In this document: piece after piece, positions 8,752-16,944 of the stretch | Layout of the letters: each line of letters starts with the position of its first letter | Position numbering within the stretch: the stretch's first letter is position 1 | Origin: Marinoscillum sp040218045 | GTDB lineage: Bacteria; Bacteroidota; Bacteroidia; Cytophagales; Cyclobacteriaceae | NCBI GenBank assembly: GCA_040218045.1 | Contig: JAVJQA010000041.1 | Coordinates: 97,179 to 161,178 of the forward strand | Direction of reading: 5' to 3' | DNA length: 64,000 bases | The notes under the pieces: model-generated | What the model was told of the DNA's origin: nothing | The model's database searches: none | Seen by the model: the letters and a program-made list of their open reading frames with translations, nothing else | Made by a program: the position numbers and the translations under genes

Positions 8752-9708
8752 TTACTTGCTGGAGAAGAATGAATCTACAAACTCTACTTTGTTAAAAACC
8801 TGAAGATCTTCTACCCGCTCTCCTACTCCGATATATTTCACAGGAATTTTGAACTGATCAGAGATACCAATCACAACCCCACCTTTTGCAGTGCCGTCAA
8901 GTTTGGTGATAGCCAATGAGGTAACATCTGTGGCTTTGGTAAACTCCTGGGCCTGGATAAAGGCGTTTTGTCCGGTACTGCCATCAAGAACCAGCATTAC
9001 TTCATGTGGAGCTTCAGGAATAAACCGCTGAATGACCTTCTTGATTTTGGAGAGCTCGTTCATCAGGTTCACCTTAGTATGTAGCCTGCCAGCTGTATCA
9101 ATGATCACAACATCGGCGTTGTTATCTACTCCGTATTTCGCTGCATCAAATGCTACTGAAGCCGGGTCAGTGTTCATGCCTTTAGAAATGACAGGCACAC
9201 CCACACGCTCACCCCACATGATCAGCTGATCTACTGCGGCCGCCCGAAAAGTATCGGCGGCACCTAATACCACGTTTTTCCCCAGTCCTTTTAACTGTGC
9301 GGCAAGTTTACCAATAGTAGTGGTTTTACCCACACCATTTACACCTACCACCAAAAGCACATAAGGTCCATCGACTTTGGGCAAATCAAAACTCACAAGG
9401 TCTTTGGTATTGTTTTCGGAAAGTAGGCCAGCGATTTCTTCTCTTAGTATTCTGTTGAGCTCCGATGCATTCAGGTACTTATCCTTTGCCACTCTCGCCT
9501 CTATTCTTCCAATGATCTTAATGGTGGTATCTACTCCTACATCTGAGGTGATGAGAACTTCCTCCAGTTCATCCAGCACCTCGTCATCCACGGTAGACTT
9601 ACCTACTACCGCTTTGCCCAGTTTACTGAAAAAGTTTTCCTTAGTCTTCTCCAGACCTTTGTCTAGTGATTCCTTTTTTTCCTTGGAGAAAAATCCTTTG
9701 AGTCCCAT
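8752..9708 (-). CDS. ftsY: Signal recognition particle receptor FtsY
   Basis: SRP-receptor GTPase that docks ribosome-SRP complexes at the inner membrane for cotranslational insertion. The NG domain is complete: G1 GVNGVGKTTTIGKLAA, G3 DTAGRLHTK, G4 TKLDGTAKGG, and the C-terminal closing helix VGVGERVEDLQVFN. The acidic A domain is nearly absent, as usual in this phylum. I start at the ATG at 9708 (MGLKGFFSKEKKESLDKG, an amphipathic basic N-terminus) and not at 9744, because the upstream 12 residues are hydrophobic and overlap a terminator hairpin. It follows the L33 and DUF4295 genes but is separated from them by that hairpin. Confidence 0.97.
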   Translation of the reverse strand: MGLKGFFSKEKKESLDKGLEKTKENFFSKLGKAVVGKSTVDDEVLDELEEVLITSDVGVDTTIKIIGRIEARVAKDKYLNASELNRILREEIAGLLSENNTKDLVSFDLPKVDGPYVLLVVGVNGVGKTTTIGKLAAQLKGLGKNVVLGAADTFRAAAVDQLIMWGERVGVPVISKGMNTDPASVAFDAAKYGVDNNADVVIIDTAGRLHTKVNLMNELSKIKKVIQRFIPEAPHEVMLVLDGSTGQNAFIQAQEFTKATDVTSLAITKLDGTAKGGVVIGISDQFKIPVKYIGVGERVEDLQVFNKVEFVDSFFSSK

Positions 9709-9740
9709 AGTGATAATCGAAAAAGCGTAGACGGAAAATA

Positions 9741-9769
9741 ACAAAAAAGTCCCTGCTCAGAGGGACTTT
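9741..9769 (-). terminator. Rho-independent terminator downstream of the rpmG-DUF4295 pair
   Basis: Read on the minus strand, AAAGTCCCT and AGGGACTTT (9761-9769 and 9746-9754) form a 9-bp stem with a 6-nt loop, followed by a run of T. It lies between the DUF4295 gene and ftsY, so it should end or attenuate ribosomal-protein transcription before ftsY. Confidence 0.75.
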
Positions 9770-9795
9770 CTTTAAGAATATCGTAAAGTAAAGGC

Positions 9796-9951
9796 TTAGT
9801 CTTTTTTAGCCAATACGTTTTTTACCTCTGCTTCAGGTACCATTTCTTCCCTGTAGGAATAACCACCGTTTGCATTTTTAACGGCTCTGATAACCTTAGC
9901 GAATTTCGCTCCGCCGGGCTGCTTTAGGGTTGCAACTACTTTCTTAGCCAT
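9796..9951 (-). CDS. DUF4295 small protein
   Basis: A 51-residue basic protein, MAKKVVATLKQPGGAKFAKV at the start and EAEVKNVLAKKD at the end. DUF4295 proteins are short, found across Bacteroidota, and almost always sit between rpmG and ftsY, as here. The rpmG stop is two bases upstream, so the two genes are one transcriptional unit. A ribosome-associated role is suspected from location only. Confidence 0.93.
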   Translation of the reverse strand: MAKKVVATLKQPGGAKFAKVIRAVKNANGGYSYREEMVPEAEVKNVLAKKD

Positions 9952-9953
9952 GG

Positions 9954-10136
9954 TTACTTAATTTCTTTGTGTACAGTATATTTTCTTAAAACAGGATTGT
10001 ACTTCTTAAGCTCAATACGCTCAGGAGTGTTTTTTCTGTTTTTTGTGGTGATGTAACGTGAAGTTCCTGCCTGACCACTGTTCTTATGCTCAGTGCATTC
10101 CAGGATTACCTGTATTCTATTACCTTTCTTTGCCAT
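9954..10136 (-). CDS. rpmG: 50S ribosomal protein L33
   Basis: A 60-residue protein with the L33 pattern ILECTEHKNSG, SRYITTKNRKN, ERIELKKYNPVLRKYTVHKE. The zinc-binding CxxC pairs are missing, so this is the zinc-independent form and is expected to be active without zinc. It starts with MAKKGNRIQV and is followed immediately by the DUF4295 gene. A good Bacteroidota-type promoter lies about 30 bp upstream. In most relatives rpmB is immediately upstream; here it is nearly 3 kb away. Confidence 0.97.
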   Translation of the reverse strand: MAKKGNRIQVILECTEHKNSGQAGTSRYITTKNRKNTPERIELKKYNPVLRKYTVHKEIK

Positions 10137-10164
10137 ATTCTTCGCCCAATTATTAAAAGGAGTG

Positions 10165-10196
10165 CAAATCTAGATAAGAAAATTGAATCTGACAAC
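10165..10196 (-). promoter_or_regulatory. Bacteroidota-type promoter of rpmG
   Basis: On the minus strand TAGATTTG (10172-10165) fits the -7 consensus TAnnTTTG exactly, and GTTG (10196-10193) stands 20 bases upstream in the place of the -33 TTTG. The rpmG start codon is 29 bases downstream of the -7 element. Confidence 0.65.
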
Positions 10197-10335
10197 TCCA
10201 ATAGTGCCTTTAAGGCATAAAATTTCACTACTGGCAGGCCTACCAATAATCCACAGCACAAATATACCCTTCTTCACGGATTAAATACACTACGATAATA
10301 ATGGTACTTTGAAAGTAGAATCAACAATCTATACC

Positions 10336-11289
10336 ATGAAGAAATTATTCACATTGTTATTCGCACTGTGCATTGTGTCATTTTACACCATAGCACAAGA
10401 AGTTAGTGAAGTTCCGGAGTTTAAAACCGGACGTGCTGCAGGGAACTCCCTGGAGAATAAATTGAAAAAATCGCCTAAGAAGATTTTGATCAATTCTTTT
10501 AGAATCAACTACCAAATCCTCTACACAGATTGGGAAGGCACCCGGGCAGGTGTATATACAGGCAAGACTTCTGCGGAGCTGACTGTAGCATTCGAGGGTA
10601 TGGCCGAAGCAGATTACCAGAAAATCACGGATGATCTTTACCAGGTTTATATCGCCAACTTTCAATCACTCGGTTATGAAGTCCTTTCTGCGGAGGTGCT
10701 TGATGGTCACAAAGCAGTCAAAAAACATAGTTTGACTACAGGAGGCCAGGCGAGCTATGCTATAAAAGATGGATACATTGCTACAACACCAACTGGATTT
10801 CAATACTATGCTGATGAGAAAAGCCGACCAGCCCTGGCAGGAAAAATGCGAGGAGTAGATGCTGTGGTGGTAGACATTAATATCGATGTGCCTTTTATGA
10901 TTGATAGTGAGTCCGGTGCTAGTAAGTTGGCTACTAAAGCTGTTGGTGGAGTGTCGAAAGTGGTGGCTAGCCCGAGCCTGAGAATTGATGGTGGCAGTGA
11001 CATTACATTCGTAGATCCGGCATTTCTGGCTGTGGTAAAGGCGGTAATGAAGGATGAGATCACCATCGGTGGAGTTTTCAAGGATGAAAAATTCAAAGCC
11101 TCATCTGCTGCCCAGACCAACACCTCTTATGATTTGGGTCATATAACCAGGGTTTATTCTACAGATGTCAACACATCAAAAGTTCAGGTAGCGGAAGGCG
11201 ATCCAGAAAAATATAAGAAAGGGGTAGCCGAAGCAGTTAACAAATTATTGGTGGCGGCAAACAATCATCTAGTCTCATTTACCAAATAA
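10336..11289 (+). CDS. Secreted protein of unknown function, paralogue of the protein at 27942-28976
   Basis: 317 residues with a signal peptide (MKKLFTLLFALCIVSFYTIAQ). I start at 10336 because the nine residues upstream would bury the signal peptide. Segments shared with the protein encoded at 27942-28976 include PKKILINSFRINYQ near residue 48, a central ELTVAFEGM-type stretch, GGVFKDEKFKASS and DPEKYKKGV near the end. The pairing shows a small family of exported proteins; no enzymatic motif is visible. It lies alone on the plus strand between rpmG and a MITE-like repeat, inside what is usually a continuous ribosomal-protein cluster. Confidence 0.82.
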   Translation: MKKLFTLLFALCIVSFYTIAQEVSEVPEFKTGRAAGNSLENKLKKSPKKILINSFRINYQILYTDWEGTRAGVYTGKTSAELTVAFEGMAEADYQKITDDLYQVYIANFQSLGYEVLSAEVLDGHKAVKKHSLTTGGQASYAIKDGYIATTPTGFQYYADEKSRPALAGKMRGVDAVVVDINIDVPFMIDSESGASKLATKAVGGVSKVVASPSLRIDGGSDITFVDPAFLAVVKAVMKDEITIGGVFKDEKFKASSAAQTNTSYDLGHITRVYSTDVNTSKVQVAEGDPEKYKKGVAEAVNKLLVAANNHLVSFTK

Positions 11290-11290
11290 A

Positions 11291-11427
11291 AAAAGAGGCT
11301 GTCACAAAAGGTTAGTGTCATTCTGAACTTGTTTCAGAATCTTTGATTTTAACTGCCAATCACGGTTAAGATCCTGAAATAAATTCAGGATGACTGTTTG
11401 TTAAGACCTTTTGAGACAGCCTCTTTT
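11291..11427. repeat. MITE-like element with GAGGCTGTC terminal inverted repeats
   Basis: A 137-bp non-coding element with 22-bp terminal inverted repeats at 11291-11312 and 11406-11427 that differ at one base; the core is AAAAGAGGCTGTC followed by CAAAAGG. Inside are two smaller mutually inverted repeats, TCTGAACTTGTTTCAGAA at 11322-11339 and the related CCTGAAATAAATTCAGG near 11372-11390, so the whole unit can fold into a long hairpin. It sits between two convergent genes and would also serve as a bidirectional terminator. The same AAAGAGGCTGTC arm occurs at 63866-63896. Confidence 0.65.
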
Positions 11428-11430
11428 CCT

Positions 11431-12882
11431 TTATTCGTTATCCAGTGAAGGGAGCACGAAATTGTCCAGTGGACTACTTTCCTTCATCAACGCTTCTATT
11501 TCTTCACTTTTTCTTGGGGCCAGGTCAGATAGTAGTTCATAACCATTTTTAGTAATCAGTACATCATCCTCAATTCGTACAGCTATTCCCCACCATTTTT
11601 CATCACATTTAGCGCCTTTTGGGATGTAAATCCCCGGCTCAATTGTAATAGCCATGTTCTCCTCCAGGTATTCATAGTTGCCCTTATCATGTACATCCAG
11701 CCCTATGTGATGTCCCAGGCCATGTGGATAATATAGGTGTGGTTGATCCACACTATCAATGATCCCCAACTCTGCCAATCCTTCATTGATGATCCTGCGA
11801 GCAATGGCATCATCCAGGTCAAGTTTGATATTTACCCCTGGTTTACATGCTTCGATCGCTGTCTGCTGGGCTTTATACACCAGGTCATAAATTGCTCTTT
11901 CCTCCTCTGAAAACTTACCATCTATTGGAATGGTGCGGGTTACATCTGCAGTATAACCATGATATTCCGCACCTAAATCCATCAGTATCATTTCATCACT
12001 TTCGATTTCAGGTTTATAGTTCTCTATATAGTGTAGAATACATCCATTGTGACCAGCCCCAACAATCGAAGGATAACCCTCATACTCTGCCTGATATTTT
12101 TTGAAAATAAACTCATGGAGCCCTTGTACTTCACGCTCGGACATGCCTGGCTTCATGGCTTTCATCACTTCTCTCTGGGCGATACAAGAAATATCAACCG
12201 CTTTTCTTAATAGCTCAAGCTCTTCTTTGGTCTTAATACCACGAAGGTCCTTCATGATCTGATCCAGGGATTCCATATCCAGATTCTGTGCTACTGGTTC
12301 CAGCTCCAGGGATTGCGATGATGGATAATTGGCCTTTTCTTTGAATTGACTAATTAAATCAAATAAATCCCCTTTTGATCCAGTGTCTCTTACGTCATTT
12401 TCAAAATCATAGAACAAGACTTTATCGAATTTTGAAAAGTCAATGTTATAGTCTGCAAACTCTGTATTGTTGAACACCGTGTTAAAAGCCAACTTTTCGG
12501 CTACACCTTCTGTGCCCAATCTGCGCCCTGTCCATAGTTCAGCCATGGCGTTTCTTGGCTGGATAAAAATGGCCTCATCAAAAGCCTTGCCATTGGGTTT
12601 TTTTTGTTTGTCTTTAAAAACAAGGAGAACGGCATTTGGCTCTGTGTAACCTGTCAGATAGTAAAAGTTCGGGTCCTGATGATAAACATAGTCTACATCA
12701 TTCGCCCTGTTTCGTACCGGATTGGCAAAAAATACTGCTACAGCGTTTTCAGGCATCTTCTTTCTAACCAACTCCCTACGCTCCTTATGAAAGTCAGCAG
12801 TGAGAAAATCACTTGGAAGATCTGGTTTTTGTGCCTGAGCAGACACAGCAAGCAAGATGATAGAATAAACTAAATATTTCAT
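11431..12882 (-). CDS. Exported M24 family Xaa-Pro aminopeptidase
   Basis: 483 residues from the ATG at 12882, which begins a signal peptide (MKYLVYSIILLAVSAQAQ); the first nine codons of the longer frame are dropped for that reason. Residues about 30-190 are the aminopeptidase P N-terminal domain (HKERRELVRKKMPENAVAVF, YLTGYTEPNAVLL). Residues about 215-465 are the pita-bread metallopeptidase domain with the metal ligands in LMDLGAEYHGYTADVTRT, HGLGHHIGLDVHD, and ITIEPGIYIP. It removes N-terminal residues preceding proline, probably in the periplasm. It interrupts the spacing between rpmB and rpmG. Confidence 0.95.
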   Translation of the reverse strand: MKYLVYSIILLAVSAQAQKPDLPSDFLTADFHKERRELVRKKMPENAVAVFFANPVRNRANDVDYVYHQDPNFYYLTGYTEPNAVLLVFKDKQKKPNGKAFDEAIFIQPRNAMAELWTGRRLGTEGVAEKLAFNTVFNNTEFADYNIDFSKFDKVLFYDFENDVRDTGSKGDLFDLISQFKEKANYPSSQSLELEPVAQNLDMESLDQIMKDLRGIKTKEELELLRKAVDISCIAQREVMKAMKPGMSEREVQGLHEFIFKKYQAEYEGYPSIVGAGHNGCILHYIENYKPEIESDEMILMDLGAEYHGYTADVTRTIPIDGKFSEEERAIYDLVYKAQQTAIEACKPGVNIKLDLDDAIARRIINEGLAELGIIDSVDQPHLYYPHGLGHHIGLDVHDKGNYEYLEENMAITIEPGIYIPKGAKCDEKWWGIAVRIEDDVLITKNGYELLSDLAPRKSEEIEALMKESSPLDNFVLPSLDNE

Positions 12883-13065
12883 ATGTTCAACGTTGTTTAA
12901 TGCGGGCAATTTAGGAAAGTAACCAACAAGACTTTATCAAACTTATATGAGTGGCAAAACCCGGATGTCACGAGTACAATGGGCACAAATAAAGAAAGCC
13001 TAATCAATCCTGAATAAACAGAACGGACAAGGCTCTAAGTATATTTTAATGCAGGTAAGGAAGTA

Positions 13066-13305
13066 TTATAGAGTAGTAGTACCCTTAATTCTTGCTTTTT
13101 TGATCTCGTTGAAGATTCCGTTTTTGTTGATTGTTCTCAACATTGAAACAGACACCCTGATCGTTATCCATCTGTCCTCCTCCGGAATATAAAATTTCTT
13201 CTTCTGAAGATTTGGATTAAATCTTCTCTTCACTTTATTGTTAGCGTGAGAAACGTTATTTCCTACTCTTGGTCTCTTACCTGATATTTCGCAAACTTTC
13301 GACAT
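13066..13305 (-). CDS. rpmB: 50S ribosomal protein L28
   Basis: A 79-residue protein with the L28 signature MSKVCEISGKRPRVGNNVSH and KVKRRFNPNLQKKKFYIPEE. It is a large-subunit protein. In most Bacteroidota it directly precedes rpmG; here an aminopeptidase gene, a repeat and an oppositely oriented gene lie between them. A clear -7 element is 29 bases upstream of the start. Confidence 0.97.
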   Translation of the reverse strand: MSKVCEISGKRPRVGNNVSHANNKVKRRFNPNLQKKKFYIPEEDRWITIRVSVSMLRTINKNGIFNEIKKARIKGTTTL

Positions 13306-13333
13306 GAATTCTCGGTCTTTTAAAAACGGACTG

Positions 13334-13341
13334 CAAAGATA
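13334..13341 (-). promoter_or_regulatory. Probable -7 element of rpmB
   Basis: On the minus strand TATCTTTG fits TAnnTTTG, 28 bases ahead of the rpmB ATG. A convincing -33 TTTG at the ideal spacing is lacking; a TTTT lies at about that place. Confidence 0.5.
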
Positions 13342-13371
13342 GAAAGAATCCTCAAATTTGAAAATACTGAT

Positions 13372-13527
13372 TCATTTTCTTTTAAAGTCATATGGACAAT
13401 GCCTGCAGCCGCTCTTGCAGCAGTAGCCTCTTTTGAGGTGATATTTCTCGGTAAATACTACAAATCCTTCCTTAGAGTAATAAAAATCCTCTTCTTCCAG
13501 ACCTTTAAAACCTTTTCCTTGCGCCAT
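13372..13527 (-). CDS. DUF5522 small cysteine-rich protein
   Basis: A 51-residue protein (MAQGKGFKGLEEEDFYYSKE at the start). Its C-terminal half carries the tight cluster RGYCCKSGCRHCPYDF, four cysteines arranged CC-x3-C-x2-C, the hallmark of DUF5522 proteins and suited to binding zinc or an iron-sulfur cluster. It was found by reading the minus strand between rpmB and rocD. Function unknown. It is divergent from rocD. Confidence 0.85.
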   Translation of the reverse strand: MAQGKGFKGLEEEDFYYSKEGFVVFTEKYHLKRGYCCKSGCRHCPYDFKRK

Positions 13528-13603
13528 CTCCCTGCTAAAATATTACATTTGGAACCTCAAATCTGAACCTTTGTTTACTAGCAAGAAGATTAAAAATTAA
13601 GAA

Positions 13604-14848
13604 ATGACAACAATTAGTTCAAAAACATCGAGCAAGGACTACATAGCTCTGGAAAATAAGCATGGTGCACACAACTACCACCCCCTACCGGTTGTGCTCG
13701 CCAGGGGTGAAGGTGTACATGTATGGGATGTGGAAGGAAAAAAATACTATGACTTCCTCTCTGCCTACTCCGCAGTGAATCAAGGTCACTGTCACCCTAA
13801 AATTGTCCAAACACTCAAAGATCAAGCTGACACGCTAACGCTTACCAGCAGGGCATTTTTCAATGATGTGCTCGGCCCTTATGAAGAGTTCATCACCCGA
13901 TACTTTGGATATGACAAAGTGCTCCCAATGAATACTGGCGCAGAAGCAGTGGAGACCGCTTTGAAAATCTGTAGAAAATGGGGTTATGAGAAAAAGGGAG
14001 TTGAAGAGAACAAAGGTAAGATTGTTGTTTTTGATCAAAATTTCCATGGTCGTACCACCACGATCATCTCATTTTCTTCTGATACTAAGGCAAGAAAAAA
14101 TTTCGGGCCGTACACTCCGGGTTTCCTTATGATCGATTATAATGACCTGGATGCACTAAAGAACCTTTTTAATGAGCACGATGATATTGTTGGAGTTTTG
14201 ATTGAACCTATTCAAGGAGAGGCTGGAGTAATGGTGCCAGATGAAGGTTATCTAAGTGGTATTGCGGATCTATGTAAGCGGAACAACGCCTTGTTCATCG
14301 CCGATGAAATCCAAACAGGAATTGGGCGAACAGGAGATCTATTGGCTGTGGATCATGAAAACCTTAAACCGGACATGGTCCTTCTCGGGAAAGCAATCTC
14401 AGGTGGAGTGTATCCTGTTTCGGCTGTATTGGCAGACAATCATGTGATGGAAGTGATCACACCAGGCACCCACGGTAGTACGTTCGGAGGGAATCCGCTT
14501 GGGGTCAAGGTGGCCATGGCTGCTCTTGAGGTAATCAGGGATGAAAAGCTTACCGAGAATGCAAAAGAACTTGGCGAAATCTTTAGGTCACGAATGAGTC
14601 AGATGATTACTAAAACCAACCTCGTCAGCTTAGTAAGAGGTCGTGGCTTGCTGAATGCCATTGTGATCAATGATACTCCGGATAGCGATACCGCATGGAA
14701 CATTTGTGTAAAATTGAGTGAGAACGGATTGCTGGCCAAGCCGACACACGGCAATATCATCCGATTTGCTCCTCCTCTGGTAATGACCGAGGAACAGCTA
14801 CACGAATGCTGCGATATTATTGAGAAAACGATCTTATCCTTTAACTAG
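13604..14848 (+). CDS. rocD: Ornithine aminotransferase
   Basis: 414-residue class III PLP aminotransferase that converts ornithine plus 2-oxoglutarate to glutamate semialdehyde and glutamate. Visible landmarks are YDFLSAYSAVNQGHCHP near the N-terminus, NTGAEAVETALKICRKWGY (cofactor phosphate region), FHGRTTTIISFSSD, the cofactor-ring aspartate in ALFIADEIQTGIGRTG, and the Schiff-base lysine in LLGKAISGGVYPVSA. TFGGNPLG follows as expected. Length and motifs match the full family. A hairpin terminator lies 27 bases after its stop. Confidence 0.96.
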   Translation: MTTISSKTSSKDYIALENKHGAHNYHPLPVVLARGEGVHVWDVEGKKYYDFLSAYSAVNQGHCHPKIVQTLKDQADTLTLTSRAFFNDVLGPYEEFITRYFGYDKVLPMNTGAEAVETALKICRKWGYEKKGVEENKGKIVVFDQNFHGRTTTIISFSSDTKARKNFGPYTPGFLMIDYNDLDALKNLFNEHDDIVGVLIEPIQGEAGVMVPDEGYLSGIADLCKRNNALFIADEIQTGIGRTGDLLAVDHENLKPDMVLLGKAISGGVYPVSAVLADNHVMEVITPGTHGSTFGGNPLGVKVAMAALEVIRDEKLTENAKELGEIFRSRMSQMITKTNLVSLVRGRGLLNAIVINDTPDSDTAWNICVKLSENGLLAKPTHGNIIRFAPPLVMTEEQLHECCDIIEKTILSFN

Positions 14849-14874
14849 TCGAAATATTAAGCGTCTTTTTGCGA

Positions 14875-14904
14875 AAAGCGGTCCATATACGGATCGCTTT
14901 TTTT
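14875..14904 (+). terminator. Rho-independent terminator of rocD
   Basis: AAAGCGGTCC and GGATCGCTTT form a 10-bp stem (one G-U pair) around a 6-nt loop, followed by eight T residues in total. Confidence 0.75.
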
Positions 14905-14959
14905 ATTTTCCCTTTCTCTTTCAAAAGAGAACTTCTGCCGCCCTAAAATACGTCAACAA

Positions 14960-16912
14960 ATGAAGATCATCGCAACCGCTTTTGCTTTGTGTTTGATGCT
15001 CAGCATATCTGCGCAAAATCAACAAATCGACAGTTTAAAATTTTTATTAAACAAGCAGACAGGGAGGGATCGGGTAGGTTCTCTTAATGAGCTCTCCTGG
15101 TATTATAAAAATATCAATCCAGATACTGCCAAGATTTATGCCAGAGAAGCAATAGCTATCTCAGAAAAGCTAAAGGATGAACAGTTAACCGCTCTTTCTA
15201 TCAATAGTCTTGGCACTGCATATCAAACCACTGGTAATTATGACTCGGCTATTGTCTTTCTGAGGTCCGCACTAGCTTTTCACCAAAGCCTGCAAGACTC
15301 TGTTCGGATTGCATCAACCTTGAACAATCTGGGTATTTGCTATGACGAACAAGGAAATTATGAACATGCTTTACAGCACTATTTTGAAGGCTTAAAAATC
15401 ATTGAGCAAACTAACGATCTAAATACCGAGGCAATGCTCATTAGTAACATTGGGATTGTCTATAAAAAGATGAAGGATTATGATCAGGTGCTGCGATACT
15501 ATGAACGTTCACTGGGCTTATATAAACAACTCAACCATCATTTTGGGATTGCTGCGACTATAGGGAACATAGGTTCTGTTCATATCCAACTCAAAAATTT
15601 TCAACAGGCAATAAGTTCTTCGCGCCAGGCACAGGGACTTTATAAAGAGCTTGGCTACTCGCGATATATTCCTTACATGATAGGCAATGAGGCAATCGCT
15701 AGCGACAGTTTAAGGCTGGAGAATGCAGAGGAACTATATCGAACTTCTATAGAAGGACATGAGGCACACAGTAATCATTATGAACTTGCATATCAATATA
15801 AAAACCTGGCGTCTCATTATCTGAGAAAAGGTAACCTTCTCGAAGCACAAAATTATTCAACTCTTGCGCGGGTTTCTGCAGCAAAGATCGGCGCGAAGGA
15901 AATGCTTAAGGACGCATTGAAACTAAGTGCGCAAGTATCAGCCAATCGACAAGATTATGGTTCCGCTTACAAATACCAGCTAGAGTATGAAGTAGTCAAA
16001 GATTCTATTTTTCAAGAAACTAAAACAAAACAAATCTATGAACTACAAACGCAGTACGAAACAGAAAAAAAAGAACAACAAATCGCTCTTCAAAGTGCGG
16101 AAATCTCTGAGCAAAAAGCACAAAATCAACGCAATCTGGCAGTGATCATAGGTTTAATATTTACTGTAGTGTTGCTGATTTCGGTGATCCTTTTGGTAAG
16201 AAGCCGGGCCAGAAAAAAACAAGCACTCCTTCAGCAGGAAGCAGAGATTAAGTTTCGCGAAATGCAAATTGAAGCAGCCATTTCTTCACAGGAGAAGGAG
16301 CGATCCCGATTTGCAAAAGACCTTCATGATGGCTTTGGACAAATGATCTCTATCCTCAATTTAAACCTTAAATCCCTTGAAGCAGGTGATCAAGACAAAC
16401 ATGAAGTGTTTGAAAACTCAAGCAAAGTACTGGACGAAATGTACCAGGAACTTAAGGGAATATGCTTCAACCTGATGCCACAAACCCTAATCAAGCATGG
16501 AATCACAGCAGCACTTAAGGAATTTGCCTCTAGAATCAACCTGACCAATCAATTACTGGTAGAAACGGACTTCTTTGGATTAGAAGAACGATTGACTGAT
16601 GTCCAGGAAATTTCACTCTACCGGATCGCACAAGAGTGGGTTAACAATGTAATGAAATACTCCGACGCTGATAAAGTAATGATCCAAATCACGCGAGATG
16701 AAGATGAAATTACGTTACTAATAGAGGACAATGGTATAGGTTTCGATGAGGACTTGTTAAAATCAGGCAAAGGCAATGGATGGAAAAACATGAATTCAAG
16801 GGCCAATCTCATCAATGGTAAACTAGAGTTGGACACCTCGCCTGGGATGAAAGGGAGTACGCTGATCCTGGAAACAGTCCCAGAAAAAATACCTCATCCT
16901 GTTTTGACCTGA
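14960..16912 (+). CDS. TPR-sensor histidine kinase 1 of a four-kinase array
   Basis: 650 residues. Signal peptide at 1-18, then about seven TPR repeats to residue 340 in the periplasm, a coiled coil (YETEKKEQQIALQSAEISEQ), one transmembrane helix at about 390-412 and a cytoplasmic kinase. The HisKA_3-type dimerisation domain has the phospho-acceptor His456 in RFAKDLHDGFGQMIS. The ATPase domain has the N box in EWVNNVMKYSDA, G1 DNGIGFD and G2 GNGWKNMNSRANLI. All residues for autophosphorylation are present. It is the first of four paralogues on the same strand ending in one response-regulator gene, which is the obvious phosphate acceptor. Confidence 0.93.
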   Translation: MKIIATAFALCLMLSISAQNQQIDSLKFLLNKQTGRDRVGSLNELSWYYKNINPDTAKIYAREAIAISEKLKDEQLTALSINSLGTAYQTTGNYDSAIVFLRSALAFHQSLQDSVRIASTLNNLGICYDEQGNYEHALQHYFEGLKIIEQTNDLNTEAMLISNIGIVYKKMKDYDQVLRYYERSLGLYKQLNHHFGIAATIGNIGSVHIQLKNFQQAISSSRQAQGLYKELGYSRYIPYMIGNEAIASDSLRLENAEELYRTSIEGHEAHSNHYELAYQYKNLASHYLRKGNLLEAQNYSTLARVSAAKIGAKEMLKDALKLSAQVSANRQDYGSAYKYQLEYEVVKDSIFQETKTKQIYELQTQYETEKKEQQIALQSAEISEQKAQNQRNLAVIIGLIFTVVLLISVILLVRSRARKKQALLQQEAEIKFREMQIEAAISSQEKERSRFAKDLHDGFGQMISILNLNLKSLEAGDQDKHEVFENSSKVLDEMYQELKGICFNLMPQTLIKHGITAALKEFASRINLTNQLLVETDFFGLEERLTDVQEISLYRIAQEWVNNVMKYSDADKVMIQITRDEDEITLLIEDNGIGFDEDLLKSGKGNGWKNMNSRANLINGKLELDTSPGMKGSTLILETVPEKIPHPVLT

Positions 16913-16944
16913 AGCTTCTTATCAATGACATTTAATATTTAGCA

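Noticed and set aside
9377..9730. Plus-strand ORF of 117 codons, Ser-rich
   Set aside because: Antisense shadow of ftsY; its serine-rich composition is the complement of Lys/Glu/Asp codons there.
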